64,000 nt of DNA from JABLTI01 sp035528035 (GCA_035528035.1 DATKZI010000014.1:1-64000), one strand, 5' to 3'. Positions 54,776-63,754 are shown, counted from the first letter of the stretch. Numbers and translations are program-made. Notes: generated from the letters alone by a model not told the origin.

Positions 54776-55555
54776 TTATTTTTCTAATTCTATAACAAAA
54801 TCAATAATCATTTGATTAAATATCTCAGGTTTTTCAATATTCATCATATGCCCTACACCATCTATAAATTTAGCCTCTTTTTGTTCTGATAAAACACTTT
54901 CAGAGTTTCTATAATACTCTTGAAGAAGATATTTTATTGGGCAAGAAATTTGATCGATAATTTCATGATAATTGTGAGGTAACATAATCCTAACAATCTC
55001 TCGTAGGATTGCTGGGTCATTTACATCATATCCTGCAATTGAAACTACCCACTCAACAATATCAGGTGCTACTCTATCACCTAACATACCCCTTAGTAAA
55101 TTATCATAATATTCTTGATAATTTCCTTCATAATAACTCATAACCTCATCAATTTCTTCTTGGGTTGCTCTTTTGCCATAATAAACAGAATGAGGAATTA
55201 GTGAATCAACTGAGATAATTCCTTTAATTTTATTTTTTAATACTACTGCAGCTTCAAGAGCTACAGCAGCTCCTGATCCATGACCTAATAATATAACATT
55301 TTTTAATTGCTCTTTTTCAACTACAGCTTTAACATCTCGAGCGAAGGATGGATAGGTATATTCCTTTCTAATTTGCTCTGATTTTCCCACTCCTGCAATA
55401 TCGATCATGACAAGCTTGTATTTTGAACTTAAAGGGCGTTGATATTTCCAAAAATCAGTAGTTACTCCACAACTTGGTAGTAAAATAATCGGTGTTCCTT
55501 CACCTTTAATTTCATAATAAATCTTTGTTCCATCAAATGATTCAGCATAAGTCAA
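54776..55555 (-). CDS. alpha/beta-hydrolase-fold protein with altered nucleophile elbow
   Basis: The 259-residue protein has the alpha/beta-hydrolase layout: GTPIILLPSCGVTTDFWKYQ oxyanion region, DIAGVGKSEQIRKEYTY, and a C-terminal GVGHMMNIEKPEIFN with the catalytic His. The nucleophile elbow reads LLGHGSGAAVALEAA. Compared with the usual G-H-S-x-G-G the central position is Gly and Ser sits one place later, so a standard Ser nucleophile is absent or displaced. TTG start at 55555 follows AAGGAG. It may be a non-classical or inactive member. Confidence 0.75.
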   Translation of the reverse strand: MTYAESFDGTKIYYEIKGEGTPIILLPSCGVTTDFWKYQRPLSSKYKLVMIDIAGVGKSEQIRKEYTYPSFARDVKAVVEKEQLKNVILLGHGSGAAVALEAAVVLKNKIKGIISVDSLIPHSVYYGKRATQEEIDEVMSYYEGNYQEYYDNLLRGMLGDRVAPDIVEWVVSIAGYDVNDPAILREIVRIMLPHNYHEIIDQISCPIKYLLQEYYRNSESVLSEQKEAKFIDGVGHMMNIEKPEIFNQMIIDFVIELEK

Positions 55556-55731
55556 ATTTGTGTTCTCCTTGAAGATATTCCTATGGATAGGAATAAGTCT
55601 ATTTATATTTTATCTAAAGACTAGAATAATGAAATATGTAAATCAAGAATAATGCTAAAACCTGTACTAAATCGAATGAATTTTACTTTCGACAATATCT
55701 TTTTTTATTACTAAGATAACCTAATTCCATT

Positions 55732-57216
55732 ATGTCAGAACGAATCTTGTCATTTGATATCATTCGAGGATGGGCTATTCTTGGTAATCTAATGGTTCAT
55801 TTTTTCATGTTAACAAGTCAAGTACAGGGACTTGCAGAAGCAGGCGACTTAGGGGCATTAAATGCTTTTGGTTTTATTCAAATGGGTTTCATCATAATTT
55901 TTGGTCATTGGCGTGGTTTGTTTTTATTGATAAGTGCTTCTGTTCACTGGTATACCATGAGTAAACAACTCAAAGCAGGTGTTCCTCGAAAAGTTATCTT
56001 ACGACGAGAGTTCTTAAAAGGAATTGTTCTCTGGATTTGGGCGATGTTCTTCTATATTTTTCTTGCAGAATGGAGTATCTCAAAAAGTTTAGTAGAAACT
56101 GGTACTGCTCAAGTTGAATGGTGGAGAATTTATCATGCTGATCAATTTGCCAATATTGCCTGGGCTATGATGATTTCAGCTGTAGTATTCTTCCTATTAT
56201 CTAAAAATGATAAATTAAGGAAACCTTATGTTGGGGCAATAGTTTTCACAATTCTAGGATTGTTATTCGTTATACCTGCACCCTATGTTCATCAAGCAGC
56301 AAATAATCTTTGGGGAATAGATTTTCAACATGGGGATCACCTGGGTCATTTAGGTGAAATAGGATGGTGGGATTATATTGTACGTCTGTTTACAAATCAA
56401 TTTGTTTCCCAAGAATCACCACTCATGCCACATTTTGCTTATAGTGTAGTCGGTTCTATAATTGGCATTTACATTTCGCAGGATAATAAACCTAATAAAA
56501 AGAAGTTCTTAGCATGGGGATATGGTATTGCTGGGTTAAACATTGTCTTTGGTGTTTTTTGGTTTCTAGTTATCGACAAAGCCTTAACTCTGCCAACTGA
56601 TGAATTGATTAATATGACAGCGAATTTCCATGTTCATCCAACATGGTATGTCTTTGTTACAATTGGATTACTTCTGAGTGTTGTTCTGACTGTTTTTGCT
56701 GCGATTGAATTTAATAGAAAACTAAATGTCGAACGTCATCTACGAATTTCTCGTATAAGTCGACGTGCAGGAGTAATGTCATTAACTGTCTACTCATTAG
56801 CATCAATTCAAGCATTCCTTAGAGTTGGTATGTGGGGTATTTTCAAATTATTTAATTCACCAAATGCAGATATGTTTCGAACTAGCTTTGGTTTACCTAC
56901 TCAATGGGAATTCTTTATGTTAGCATTAGAATTAGGTCTCTGGTTTCTAATACTTTGGTTGTGGGAAAAAGGACGTTATATTGGTTCAATTGATTGGCTC
57001 TTTGCAGCTATATTAAAAGCACCATCTAAAATGAAGAAGGATAAAAAATGGTTGTTTAAAGATCCTCTTGATATTCAAGGCAAATTAATTAATCCTATCC
57101 CTATTCGTTGGGTAGAAACATTAGGCTATCCACCAATAAACTCATCAGTATTAGAAGAGGAAGTAACTCTAACTGAAAATAAAATAAGCAAAATTGATGA
57201 ATCAATAGATTTGTGA
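55732..57216 (+). CDS. DUF1624-like membrane acyltransferase
   Basis: The 494-residue protein begins ERILSFDIIRGWAILGNLMVHFFML, with FLLISASVHWYTMSKQLKAGV and MFFYIFLAEW after it, the DUF1624/HGSNAT-type start. It has about ten helices. It is a paralogue of the 608-residue protein at 38072 but lacks the DUF4190-like tail. No ribosome site precedes the ATG, so it may be leaderless. Likely transfers an acyl group to a sugar at the membrane; substrate unknown. Confidence 0.7.
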   Translation: MSERILSFDIIRGWAILGNLMVHFFMLTSQVQGLAEAGDLGALNAFGFIQMGFIIIFGHWRGLFLLISASVHWYTMSKQLKAGVPRKVILRREFLKGIVLWIWAMFFYIFLAEWSISKSLVETGTAQVEWWRIYHADQFANIAWAMMISAVVFFLLSKNDKLRKPYVGAIVFTILGLLFVIPAPYVHQAANNLWGIDFQHGDHLGHLGEIGWWDYIVRLFTNQFVSQESPLMPHFAYSVVGSIIGIYISQDNKPNKKKFLAWGYGIAGLNIVFGVFWFLVIDKALTLPTDELINMTANFHVHPTWYVFVTIGLLLSVVLTVFAAIEFNRKLNVERHLRISRISRRAGVMSLTVYSLASIQAFLRVGMWGIFKLFNSPNADMFRTSFGLPTQWEFFMLALELGLWFLILWLWEKGRYIGSIDWLFAAILKAPSKMKKDKKWLFKDPLDIQGKLINPIPIRWVETLGYPPINSSVLEEEVTLTENKISKIDESIDL

Positions 57217-57271
57217 TAAACTCAATTATTGATTAGAATTGTAATAAAAAACGTATATTACAAATAAAAAA

Positions 57272-57380
57272 ACCAGAATGAAATTATTGTTGCTCAAGAA
57301 TTAATTCTTGAACAGCTTCAACCTCCCTTAATAATTTTCAGGGATTATGCTCCACTTAGGAGGGCGAATTTCATTCTGGT
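57272..57380 (-). terminator. terminator with long-range 14-bp stem reaching into the second micropeptide
   Basis: On the minus strand ACCAGAATGAAATT (57380-57367) pairs perfectly with AATTTCATTCTGGT (57285-57272), which is followed by TTTTTT. The 81-base loop holds an 18-base perfect palindrome (57294-57311) and a CCTCC/GGAGG pair. The 5' arm covers codons 17-21 of the second micropeptide, so ribosomes translating it would disturb the stem. Confidence 0.6.
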
Positions 57381-57428
57381 CATTTCTCTATCTTTTTTGA
57401 CTTGATTTTTGACTTGAGTTTCTTTCAT
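57345..57428 (-). CDS. 27-residue micropeptide, second of a tandem pair
   Basis: ATG at 57428 follows AAGGTGA at about six bases. The product begins MKETQVKNQVKKDREM and ends MKFALLSGA. It is paralogous to the 29-residue peptide upstream: both have a basic Lys/Gln-rich N-terminal half, a D-x-E-x-T-R-x-K-F-A core and an x-(T/S)-G-A C-terminus. Synonymous and conservative differences between the two copies support translation. It may be a signal, toxin-like or leader peptide; no family is recognised. Its codons overlap one arm of the terminator. Confidence 0.55.
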   Translation of the reverse strand: MKETQVKNQVKKDREMTRMKFALLSGA

Positions 57429-57468
57429 TTTTTTCACCTTGTGTATTAGTTCTGTTTTATTCTATGTC

Positions 57469-57506
57469 TGGTCACATTATATGAGCTCTCTGCATAAGAG
57501 TGACCA
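57469..57506 (-). other. hairpin between the two micropeptide genes
   Basis: TGGTCAC and GTGACCA form a perfect 7-bp stem starting three bases after the stop of the first peptide, with partial further pairing around GAGCTC. It may be an attenuator, processing site or stability element. Confidence 0.5.
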
Positions 57507-57508
57507 CT

Positions 57509-57598
57509 TTAAGCTCCAGTGATCATTGCAAATTTGATTCTGGTTTGCTCGTAATCCTTTCTGACTTTTTGTTTGAGTTCTTGGGTTTGTTTTCTCAT
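57509..57598 (-). CDS. 29-residue micropeptide, first of a tandem pair
   Basis: ATG at 57598 follows CGGAGA and an A-tract. The product begins MRKQTQELKQKVRKDYE and ends IKFAMITGA. The N-terminal half is basic and helix-prone; the last nine residues are hydrophobic. Compared with the second copy, the pattern K-x-R/K-K-D-x-E-x-T-R-x-K-F-A-x-x-(T/S)-G-A is kept. A TATA-like box lies about 50 bases upstream, so this pair has its own promoter. Too short for family assignment. Confidence 0.55.
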   Translation of the reverse strand: MRKQTQELKQKVRKDYEQTRIKFAMITGA

Positions 57599-57645
57599 TT
57601 TTTTTGTCTCCGAATTTTGTTCTTGAATCTAATACTATCTTTTTT

Positions 57646-57655
57646 TATATATAAA
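57646..57655 (-). promoter_or_regulatory. TATA-like box of the micropeptide unit
   Basis: TTTATATATA on the minus strand lies 48 bases before the first micropeptide ATG. The start site would be near 57624, giving a leader of about 25 bases with the GGAGA site in it. Confidence 0.5.
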
Positions 57656-57779
57656 GCGAATTCACTTTTCTAGAACTCATTACAGAGACTCAAAAAGAGG
57701 TCACAAATTGTGACTAGCTATACCATTAAAGTACCAATTGAATTTAAAAAAATGAGAAAGAAAAAGTATTAAAAAAATT

Positions 57780-58439
57780 TTATAATTTATTTTTAATTTC
57801 CTTTAATACCTCTAAAATATTCACAAGGAGATCTTCTTCATCAAGAGAAGAAGCAGTTTCCATATCTGCTGATAAAGCAGCTTGTCCTTTCATCTTGGCG
57901 AGTATCCCACGGATTTTTTCTGTATAACCACTTACATCCAATATTCCCACTAATCTTTGTTCGGGGTGACCTTGTTGAGGTCCTTGACCTGCAGTTTCAA
58001 TTTGGATTGATCCAAAATTACTACCACCAATGAGCCTATCAAGTATTCCTCGTCTCATGACAAAATTGGTTATATTTCGATATGGAACTATTTTTGTTCG
58101 TTTAACAAGAAAACCTTTGTTAACTACAATTTCTTGTGTCGTAAAAGTATAGTTTAATGAATTATAGTATGGAAAAATGAAAATTATTCCAACAATATAA
58201 ACAAATAAACCTACTCCAGCAAGAACATATGCAACTATCACAATAGCATGTATAAAATCTGTTCCACTTAAATTTTCAGAAATGATGCCTGCGATAATAC
58301 CATAAATAGATCCAATAGCGACTAGGAAGATTAATGTTAAACCTGTTATTAATAGTGATATATACTTTTTATCCGGAGTAAACTCCTCAAGCACTTTTTG
58401 TTTTCCAAGCCCAAAAATTTCTTTTTTATCTTCAGTCAT
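57780..58439 (-). CDS. bacterial-type PH (bPH2) domain membrane protein
   Basis: The 219-residue protein has two helices (about 29-52 and 62-90) followed by a bPH2/DUF304 domain: NYTFTTQEIVVNKGFLVKRTKIVPYRNITNF, then FGSIQIETAGQ and VGILDVSGY. The C-terminus is helical. Members sit in the membrane and may bind lipid or protein partners. It is divergent from the next gene, which carries the same domain after a winged helix. The two probably derive from one another. Confidence 0.75.
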   Translation of the reverse strand: MTEDKKEIFGLGKQKVLEEFTPDKKYISLLITGLTLIFLVAIGSIYGIIAGIISENLSGTDFIHAIVIVAYVLAGVGLFVYIVGIIFIFPYYNSLNYTFTTQEIVVNKGFLVKRTKIVPYRNITNFVMRRGILDRLIGGSNFGSIQIETAGQGPQQGHPEQRLVGILDVSGYTEKIRGILAKMKGQAALSADMETASSLDEEDLLVNILEVLKEIKNKL

Positions 58440-58593
58440 TTTGATCTAAATTGACTATTGAGTTACGCCAATATAAAGCGTTTTGAAAAGAAAACTTGTC
58501 AAACTCCAGATAAGAATGCTTGTCATACTTTTTTTAAATGAAAATAATATTCATTATTAAGATGAGATATTAGTAAAGTTGAAAGTGATTACA

Positions 58594-59535
58594 ATGCATG
58601 ATCGAAATTTAGCATTAGAATCAGAATTGTTGTTAAAATCAATTTCACATAATTTACGACAACAAATTTTGTTTTTAATCGATGAAAACAAATACCAAAG
58701 TTATACTGATTTAATGATGAAATTAAACCTTAGCACTGGAAAATTAAATTTTCATTTGAAACAATTAACAGGTCTAATTGAAAAGGAAAGTGAAGGGAAT
58801 TATAGATTATCAACAATTGGTATAAAAATTATTGATATATTAAAACAAGTTAAGTCAATAGGTGAAGATAAAAAACAATTTAGTGATTTACAATTATTTA
58901 AACTAAGTAGATCTTTAAAACAATTCGAACCTGCTCCAGAAACAAAAAAGAAATGGTATATCATTATTGCAATAATTTATAGTTTATTTATTTGGTTCCC
59001 ATTAATTATTATTGAATCTGTAATTGATTATAACCCATTTAATATTTATCCAAGTCAAAGCTCATTAAGAATTCTAATTTATGTTTGTATAATTACAAGT
59101 ATTATATTGATATTATCGATACTAACTTCTGTTTTTGCTAAAAAGTATATTGAAATCATTCATTATGAAATCTTAGATACAGAAATTTCTATAACAAAAG
59201 GATTAGTGGTACGTAAAAGAGCTATTATACCCTTTAGAACAATTACAAATTTAGTTATTAGACAAGGACCTTTTGATTTTCTTTTCGGTATTTCTAGTGT
59301 AATCATTCAAACTGCAGGTGAAGCAGCAAAAGCTGAACCTGAGGGAAAATTAATAGGAATTTATTATGCTAAAGATTTGATCGAAGAAATCCTTAATTTA
59401 GTTCGATTATTAGACCCACCAATTTATCTAAGGGAAAAAGAATCTTTCTCAAGCGTACCTAAAAATATTACAGGATTATATTCTCAAATACTTACAGAAC
59501 TAAAGAATATCGATGAAAAACTAAAAGATAGCTAA
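58594..59535 (+). CDS. winged-helix domain fused to a membrane-bound bPH2 domain
   Basis: The protein of about 313 residues has an ArsR-like winged helix at residues 1-90 (LLKSISHNLRQQILFLIDE, YTDLMMKLNLSTGKLNFHLKQL, YRLSTIGIKII), two membrane helices (about 125-147 and 162-187) and a bPH2 domain (HYEILDTEISITKGLVVRKRAIIPFRTITNLV, SVIIQTAGEAAK). A DNA-binding domain fixed to the membrane beside a PH-like domain suggests a membrane-tethered one-component regulator. ATG at 58594 follows GTGAT; the TTG at 58579 lacks a site. Confidence 0.75.
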   Translation: MHDRNLALESELLLKSISHNLRQQILFLIDENKYQSYTDLMMKLNLSTGKLNFHLKQLTGLIEKESEGNYRLSTIGIKIIDILKQVKSIGEDKKQFSDLQLFKLSRSLKQFEPAPETKKKWYIIIAIIYSLFIWFPLIIIESVIDYNPFNIYPSQSSLRILIYVCIITSIILILSILTSVFAKKYIEIIHYEILDTEISITKGLVVRKRAIIPFRTITNLVIRQGPFDFLFGISSVIIQTAGEAAKAEPEGKLIGIYYAKDLIEEILNLVRLLDPPIYLREKESFSSVPKNITGLYSQILTELKNIDEKLKDS

Positions 59536-59565
59536 ATGTTCAAGCAAATTAATGAGATTTGGATG

Positions 59566-60921
59566 TTAACTAAAATAATCAGTTATCTTTTTTTGATGGA
59601 GCGTATCTTTAATAAATCGACTATTTTTAATCCAGATATCTAGATTTATGTTAAATTTACCACTAACATGAGTTAATACTTCGTTAAAGGAACTAAACTT
59701 CAAAGGTTTTTGTCTAAGAGCATTTCTTACATTTTCACGAACACACCAAACACCTAAAGGCATAATATGACCCGGACGAATTTCTCTTAAGATACAAACA
59801 CCTGCTTGTTTTCTTTCTTTTTTGAGTAAATCATTAACAGCTAATCTAGAAGCATAATAGCAACCACCTATCCGAGCATAAGTGGTTCGTCCATGATAGC
59901 TTTCCCAATCACCAGCCATGAGGATATTTTCATCAAAAGGATTCCAAATTGTTCCAGGATACCAAGCTTCAATACATTCGTATTTCCAATTCTCAGGCAG
60001 CATAATTATTTGAAAACAATTATCTAAATAATCACTTTCATAAACTCTAAATTCATCTATCGTTGGGAATTGTTTGATTTCTTCCATAAACTCTTTTGAA
60101 ATCATACTATCAACTGCAGTGATACTCCATCTTGTTGGAACAAGTTTTCTTTGACTTTCTAATCCAAACGAACCGACAGAAAAAGCTCTTTGAATTGTTG
60201 ATAACCTAATATTGTTTCTATACAAGTCAATAACAGCATCAGTTGACTTAAGATCAGTATCATAATACGCTTTCTCGAGTCTCCTTTCAGCTTTAACATT
60301 ATCACATAATTTTAAACTTTTAATATTTGCAGAAGGACCCATTGGTTGAGCATCAGCGTTAAGTGAAAACGTAGAATTTGGTTTTGAGTCAAATGAAAGG
60401 TCTACATCAACTGAACGCTCTGTTAATCCTAGCAATCGAGTATTATCTAATATTTGTCCACCTTGATCGGGTTTTTTAACATTAACGCGATATTTACCAC
60501 GAACTAATTGAAATCGCATATCTAGAATTTCTTCCATCGATTTACCAAACCAATCTTCTGGAGCATCTAATATTCTCGTGTCTCCTTGAATTGGTGGCAC
60601 AAGAGGTCCTGCTAAAACACTTGGATAACTATGATGTCCAATGAAAACACCAGGGGGAGATGCACCATCTATTATATCTTTATTATAATGAGGTTTTATT
60701 CTTAGATAAGAATAAATTTTCGCAAGGAGAGGGCAACTTTGTTTTCCACATAACATTTTCCCAGCTTTGCAGATTGCACATCTATTTGTTATATTAATAT
60801 CAGATTGAATTTCTGAAACATTCAAATCAGAAGCAATATTAGCTTTCTGTACTGCATCTGCTAACCAAGGCATAGTTTTGCCAAAGTGACTCACAACTTT
60901 TAGCTCTTCACTCTTAGACAT
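59566..60921 (-). CDS. nreA: archaeal DNA repair protein NreA
   Basis: The 451-residue protein has the Nre zinc motif C-x2-C-x6-C-x4-C (Cys48, 51, 58, 63), PPGVFIGHHSYPSVLAGPLVPP near residue 88, and a conserved SVGSFGLESQRKLVPTRWSITAVD core. The C-terminus is QKKITDYFS, a PCNA-interacting (PIP) box Q-x-x-I-x-x-Y-F. NreA proteins act in DNA repair with PCNA in haloarchaea. GGAGCG precedes the ATG. This is among the clearest archaeal markers in the window. Confidence 0.9.
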   Translation of the reverse strand: MSKSEELKVVSHFGKTMPWLADAVQKANIASDLNVSEIQSDINITNRCAICKAGKMLCGKQSCPLLAKIYSYLRIKPHYNKDIIDGASPPGVFIGHHSYPSVLAGPLVPPIQGDTRILDAPEDWFGKSMEEILDMRFQLVRGKYRVNVKKPDQGGQILDNTRLLGLTERSVDVDLSFDSKPNSTFSLNADAQPMGPSANIKSLKLCDNVKAERRLEKAYYDTDLKSTDAVIDLYRNNIRLSTIQRAFSVGSFGLESQRKLVPTRWSITAVDSMISKEFMEEIKQFPTIDEFRVYESDYLDNCFQIIMLPENWKYECIEAWYPGTIWNPFDENILMAGDWESYHGRTTYARIGGCYYASRLAVNDLLKKERKQAGVCILREIRPGHIMPLGVWCVRENVRNALRQKPLKFSSFNEVLTHVSGKFNINLDIWIKNSRFIKDTLHQKKITDYFS

Positions 60922-61010
60922 ACAGAACGCTCCAAATGTAAAATATAAAAATGCTGTTTTAAAAAGACTATAGGGAGATAAACGAAAGTAAAAAAAAGTG
61001 AATTCTTTAT

Positions 61011-61937
61011 TTATTTGAAATAATAATATATACCACCAATTCCTTCTACATATTCAAATCCTAGCTCTTCACAAGCAAATCTTGATTTTGAATCTTCAAG
61101 TATTTCAAAACTGAAATTCTTCACTTGATATTCTTTGAAAATAGGGAAAAGAGCTGTGTATAGTGTTTTTCGTAATTCTAGATCTTCTCTGTCTTGATCA
61201 ATCAACTCCAAATTTAAAACTGCAACATTACCATCTTGATTTGGTAGTTGAGCGATTCTAAGACCAATGATTGCAAGTATTTCATTTTCTTCTTCAATTA
61301 TGATATGTGTTTTTGGTTTAATATTACCTAATTCAATTCTCTCAATTAAATCCTCATTAGTGAAATATGGTTTCTGATATGTAGCAATTAATTTACTAAA
61401 TTCTGCAACTCTTTCAATATCTTCTCTTTCAAAAAATTTAATTTTAAATCTAAAGGATATTTTTTGTTCTAATTTATTAGTTTCAATTTTTATTAGAAAG
61501 CCTTCTTTTCTCTCTTCAAAAGATTGTTTTGACATGAATTTGTTATGTTGTGTTAGATTAGTATCACTACGAGCAAATATCCTACTAGTAGTAAAATTTG
61601 GTTGAATCTCTCTTACAGCTTTCATTGTTTCATCAAATAATCTCTGCATCAATTCATCCGTGCGATGTTCGCCAATTATATATGGAAAGAATAATCTAAG
61701 GTCATTGAAATAATTTCCATAACCTGAATAACCTACTATTTCTCCTTTTGAATCAATAAGCATTTTAAGTGGCACCGGGTGCCAACCTGGTCTACTGTAT
61801 AATCTCCTATAACCTTCCACTGTATGTTTATCCAAATCATATGGAACAATTGGATAAAGCTCTCGAGTAACTTGTTTCATTATATCTATTTGCCTAGGGA
61901 GATCTTCTGGTTTAAAATCACGTATTGTATAGCTCAT
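61011..61937 (-). CDS. GNAT-like acetyltransferase, two domains
   Basis: The protein of about 308 residues starts SYTIRDFKPEDLPRQIDIMKQV, a typical GNAT opening. GEIVGYSGYGNYF gives the middle strands of the first domain, and the second domain ends ILEDSKSRFACEELGFEYVEGIGGIYYY. The acyl-CoA loop is degenerate in both halves. ATG at 61937 is used; the longer frame from 61982 lacks a ribosome site. Substrate unknown. Confidence 0.65.
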   Translation of the reverse strand: MSYTIRDFKPEDLPRQIDIMKQVTRELYPIVPYDLDKHTVEGYRRLYSRPGWHPVPLKMLIDSKGEIVGYSGYGNYFNDLRLFFPYIIGEHRTDELMQRLFDETMKAVREIQPNFTTSRIFARSDTNLTQHNKFMSKQSFEERKEGFLIKIETNKLEQKISFRFKIKFFEREDIERVAEFSKLIATYQKPYFTNEDLIERIELGNIKPKTHIIIEEENEILAIIGLRIAQLPNQDGNVAVLNLELIDQDREDLELRKTLYTALFPIFKEYQVKNFSFEILEDSKSRFACEELGFEYVEGIGGIYYYFK

Positions 61938-62163
61938 TGAAACCACAAACAAATATTTTCTTAAAATTACTTGTAATAACAATTAGTATTAATCTTATTA
62001 ATTAATAATTTTTATAAAAATCACAATTTAAAAAGAAAAATTCATAACAAAAATGAAAATTCTTGGAACTGAACTTGGTAAAACAATCTTTTTTTGATCA
62101 AGAAGGAATAATTGATCCCATCAGCATAAAATAAATATAATCTATTCATATCTATTTTTGACT

Positions 62164-62878
62164 ATGATTGAAAATAAATTTATCAAACTTTGTGGATTAA
62201 GCTCAATTATTGCAGCATTGTGTTATATTGGTACAGCAATTTTTTCTATAATTGCTGGATTAACAAAACCTGAAAGTATAGTTGATGCAGGCACCTATTT
62301 AGTTGGTTTTTTTGATGTGAAAAATCTTATGGCTACATATGGTTGGTTTGGTATATTTGGTTCAATATTTACAATACCAGCAATTTTAGGTTTCTATCAA
62401 TATTTGAAAAAGGAAAGTCCGATGCAATGGATTCCAGCAGCATTAATTTATCATGGAGTTATTTTATTAACTCTTGGTTATATTATTCCTTTAATAATAG
62501 GAAATAACTTAGCTTCAAGTTATGTTTCTGAAATTGACCCTAATTTGAAAAACTAAATTGCTTCTTTAGCTTTCATTTTAGTTACTATTGAGGATTTTCT
62601 TGTTATTATTGGTACGATAATAACTTTAGCAACAGGAATAGCTATAATTGCAATTATTGACATCAAAAAATCTATCCTACCAAAATGGCTTAATATATTA
62701 GCTATTGTGACAGGAATTTTAAGCATACCAACAGTTGGAGTATTTGGACATGGCACAACAAAACAAGTTTTTGGTATTATTTTGATTATTGATCTTGTGT
62801 TAATGCTAGTTTGGATGATAGCTATTGGATTTATTATGATATTAATAAAAAAGAAAGAAACTGAAATACCAACATAGT
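62164..62878 (+). pseudogene. DUF4386-like membrane protein gene split by an in-frame TAA
   Basis: The frame from ATG 62164 (MIENKFIKLCGLSSIIAALCY) ends at TAA 62554-62556 after SEIDPNLKN, then runs on open in the same frame (IASLAFILVTIEDFLVIIG...) to TAG at 62878. Each half has three hydrophobic helices; joined they give a six-helix protein of about 237 residues, much like the neighbouring gene at 62990. A terminator follows the second half but not the first. The TAA likely derives from a sense codon by one base change. Confidence 0.6.
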
Positions 62879-62889
62879 TTCTTTTTTTC
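62847..62889 (+). terminator. terminator after the split membrane gene
   Basis: AAAGAAAGAAAC pairs with GTTTCTTTTTTT, running into TCTCTCTTTT. It overlaps the last codons of the second half of the split gene. Confidence 0.5.
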
Positions 62890-62989
62890 TCTCTTTTAAT
62901 ATGAGAATCTTGTAAGCAAATTAATAAGTAAAATAGTGAATTAATTTTTAGAAATAATTCATCAGAAAGTATTTTACGTGAGAAAGAAC

Positions 62990-63754
62990 ATGTTGTCTAT
63001 TAATAAAATAAAATTAAATATCGCTGGAATTATCTCTTGTGCGATTGTTTTTCTTTGCTCTGTAACAACCATTATTATCAGTTTTATTCTTACTTACAAA
63101 TACCAATGGCAAACTTATGAAGAAGTTATAGCTGGATTTACAGATTATTTATTTATACACACTATGGATACCACTTTCAATCTTATTATGGGTGTCTTTA
63201 TCCTTCCAGCATCAATTACTATCTTCTTGTATTTGAGAAAAAATATTATTGACAAAAAATCCCGATATTTAGTATTAATTCCATTAATCGCATCTATAAT
63301 TGGTTCTGGATTTGTGATAGGCATTTATAGCATAAAATATTATATTCTTTATAATGTTGTACCAGCATATAATGCTTCTAGTGATCCATCAGCTATATTC
63401 AACCAATTCTTAAGTTTAATACAACTCACAAATATTCTTTCTCTTATAGCGTTCCTTCTTGTTTATACGTTAGGCGCAGGTATTTTCGGTTTTATATCCT
63501 TTAGATCTGCTGGAATAAAAAGTAATGTTTCATGGTTAGCAATGGCTTCAGGTGTATTAGCTTTAGCCAAAATTGGCTACTTCCTTGAAAACACCGCTGG
63601 AGCAGTTTTTAGTTTAGCAGCACAAATGGGTTCGATATTATACTTCTTCTGGTTAGTAGGATTCATCTTTGTATTTAGAGAGAATATTAAAGAAATAAAG
63701 AATGAAATGCGATTTGAAGATCCTAACGTTCATTTGCTAAGGGAAGAAGCTTAG
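62990..63754 (+). CDS. six-helix DUF4386-like membrane protein
   Basis: The protein of about 254 residues has six hydrophobic helices (about 11-33, 58-80, 90-112, 133-160, 175-190 and 205-225) and an acidic C-terminal tail. The first-helix region (KIKLNIAGIISCAIVFLCSV) and arrangement match DUF4386-like proteins and resemble the split gene upstream. ATG at 62990 follows GTGAG; a GTG at 62978 is in frame. It overlaps the convergent gene at the right edge by about 32 bases. Function unknown. Confidence 0.6.
   Translation: MLSINKIKLNIAGIISCAIVFLCSVTTIIISFILTYKYQWQTYEEVIAGFTDYLFIHTMDTTFNLIMGVFILPASITIFLYLRKNIIDKKSRYLVLIPLIASIIGSGFVIGIYSIKYYILYNVVPAYNASSDPSAIFNQFLSLIQLTNILSLIAFLLVYTLGAGIFGFISFRSAGIKSNVSWLAMASGVLALAKIGYFLENTAGAVFSLAAQMGSILYFFWLVGFIFVFRENIKEIKNEMRFEDPNVHLLREEA

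Noticed and set aside
57300..57345. A third micropeptide in the terminator loop
   Set aside because: The frame KLLREVEAVQELILEQQ has no start codon, and the sequence is better explained by the palindrome and terminator.
62553..62756. Minus-strand frame of 67 codons
   Set aside because: It is antisense to the second half of the split DUF4386-like gene and has no supporting features.
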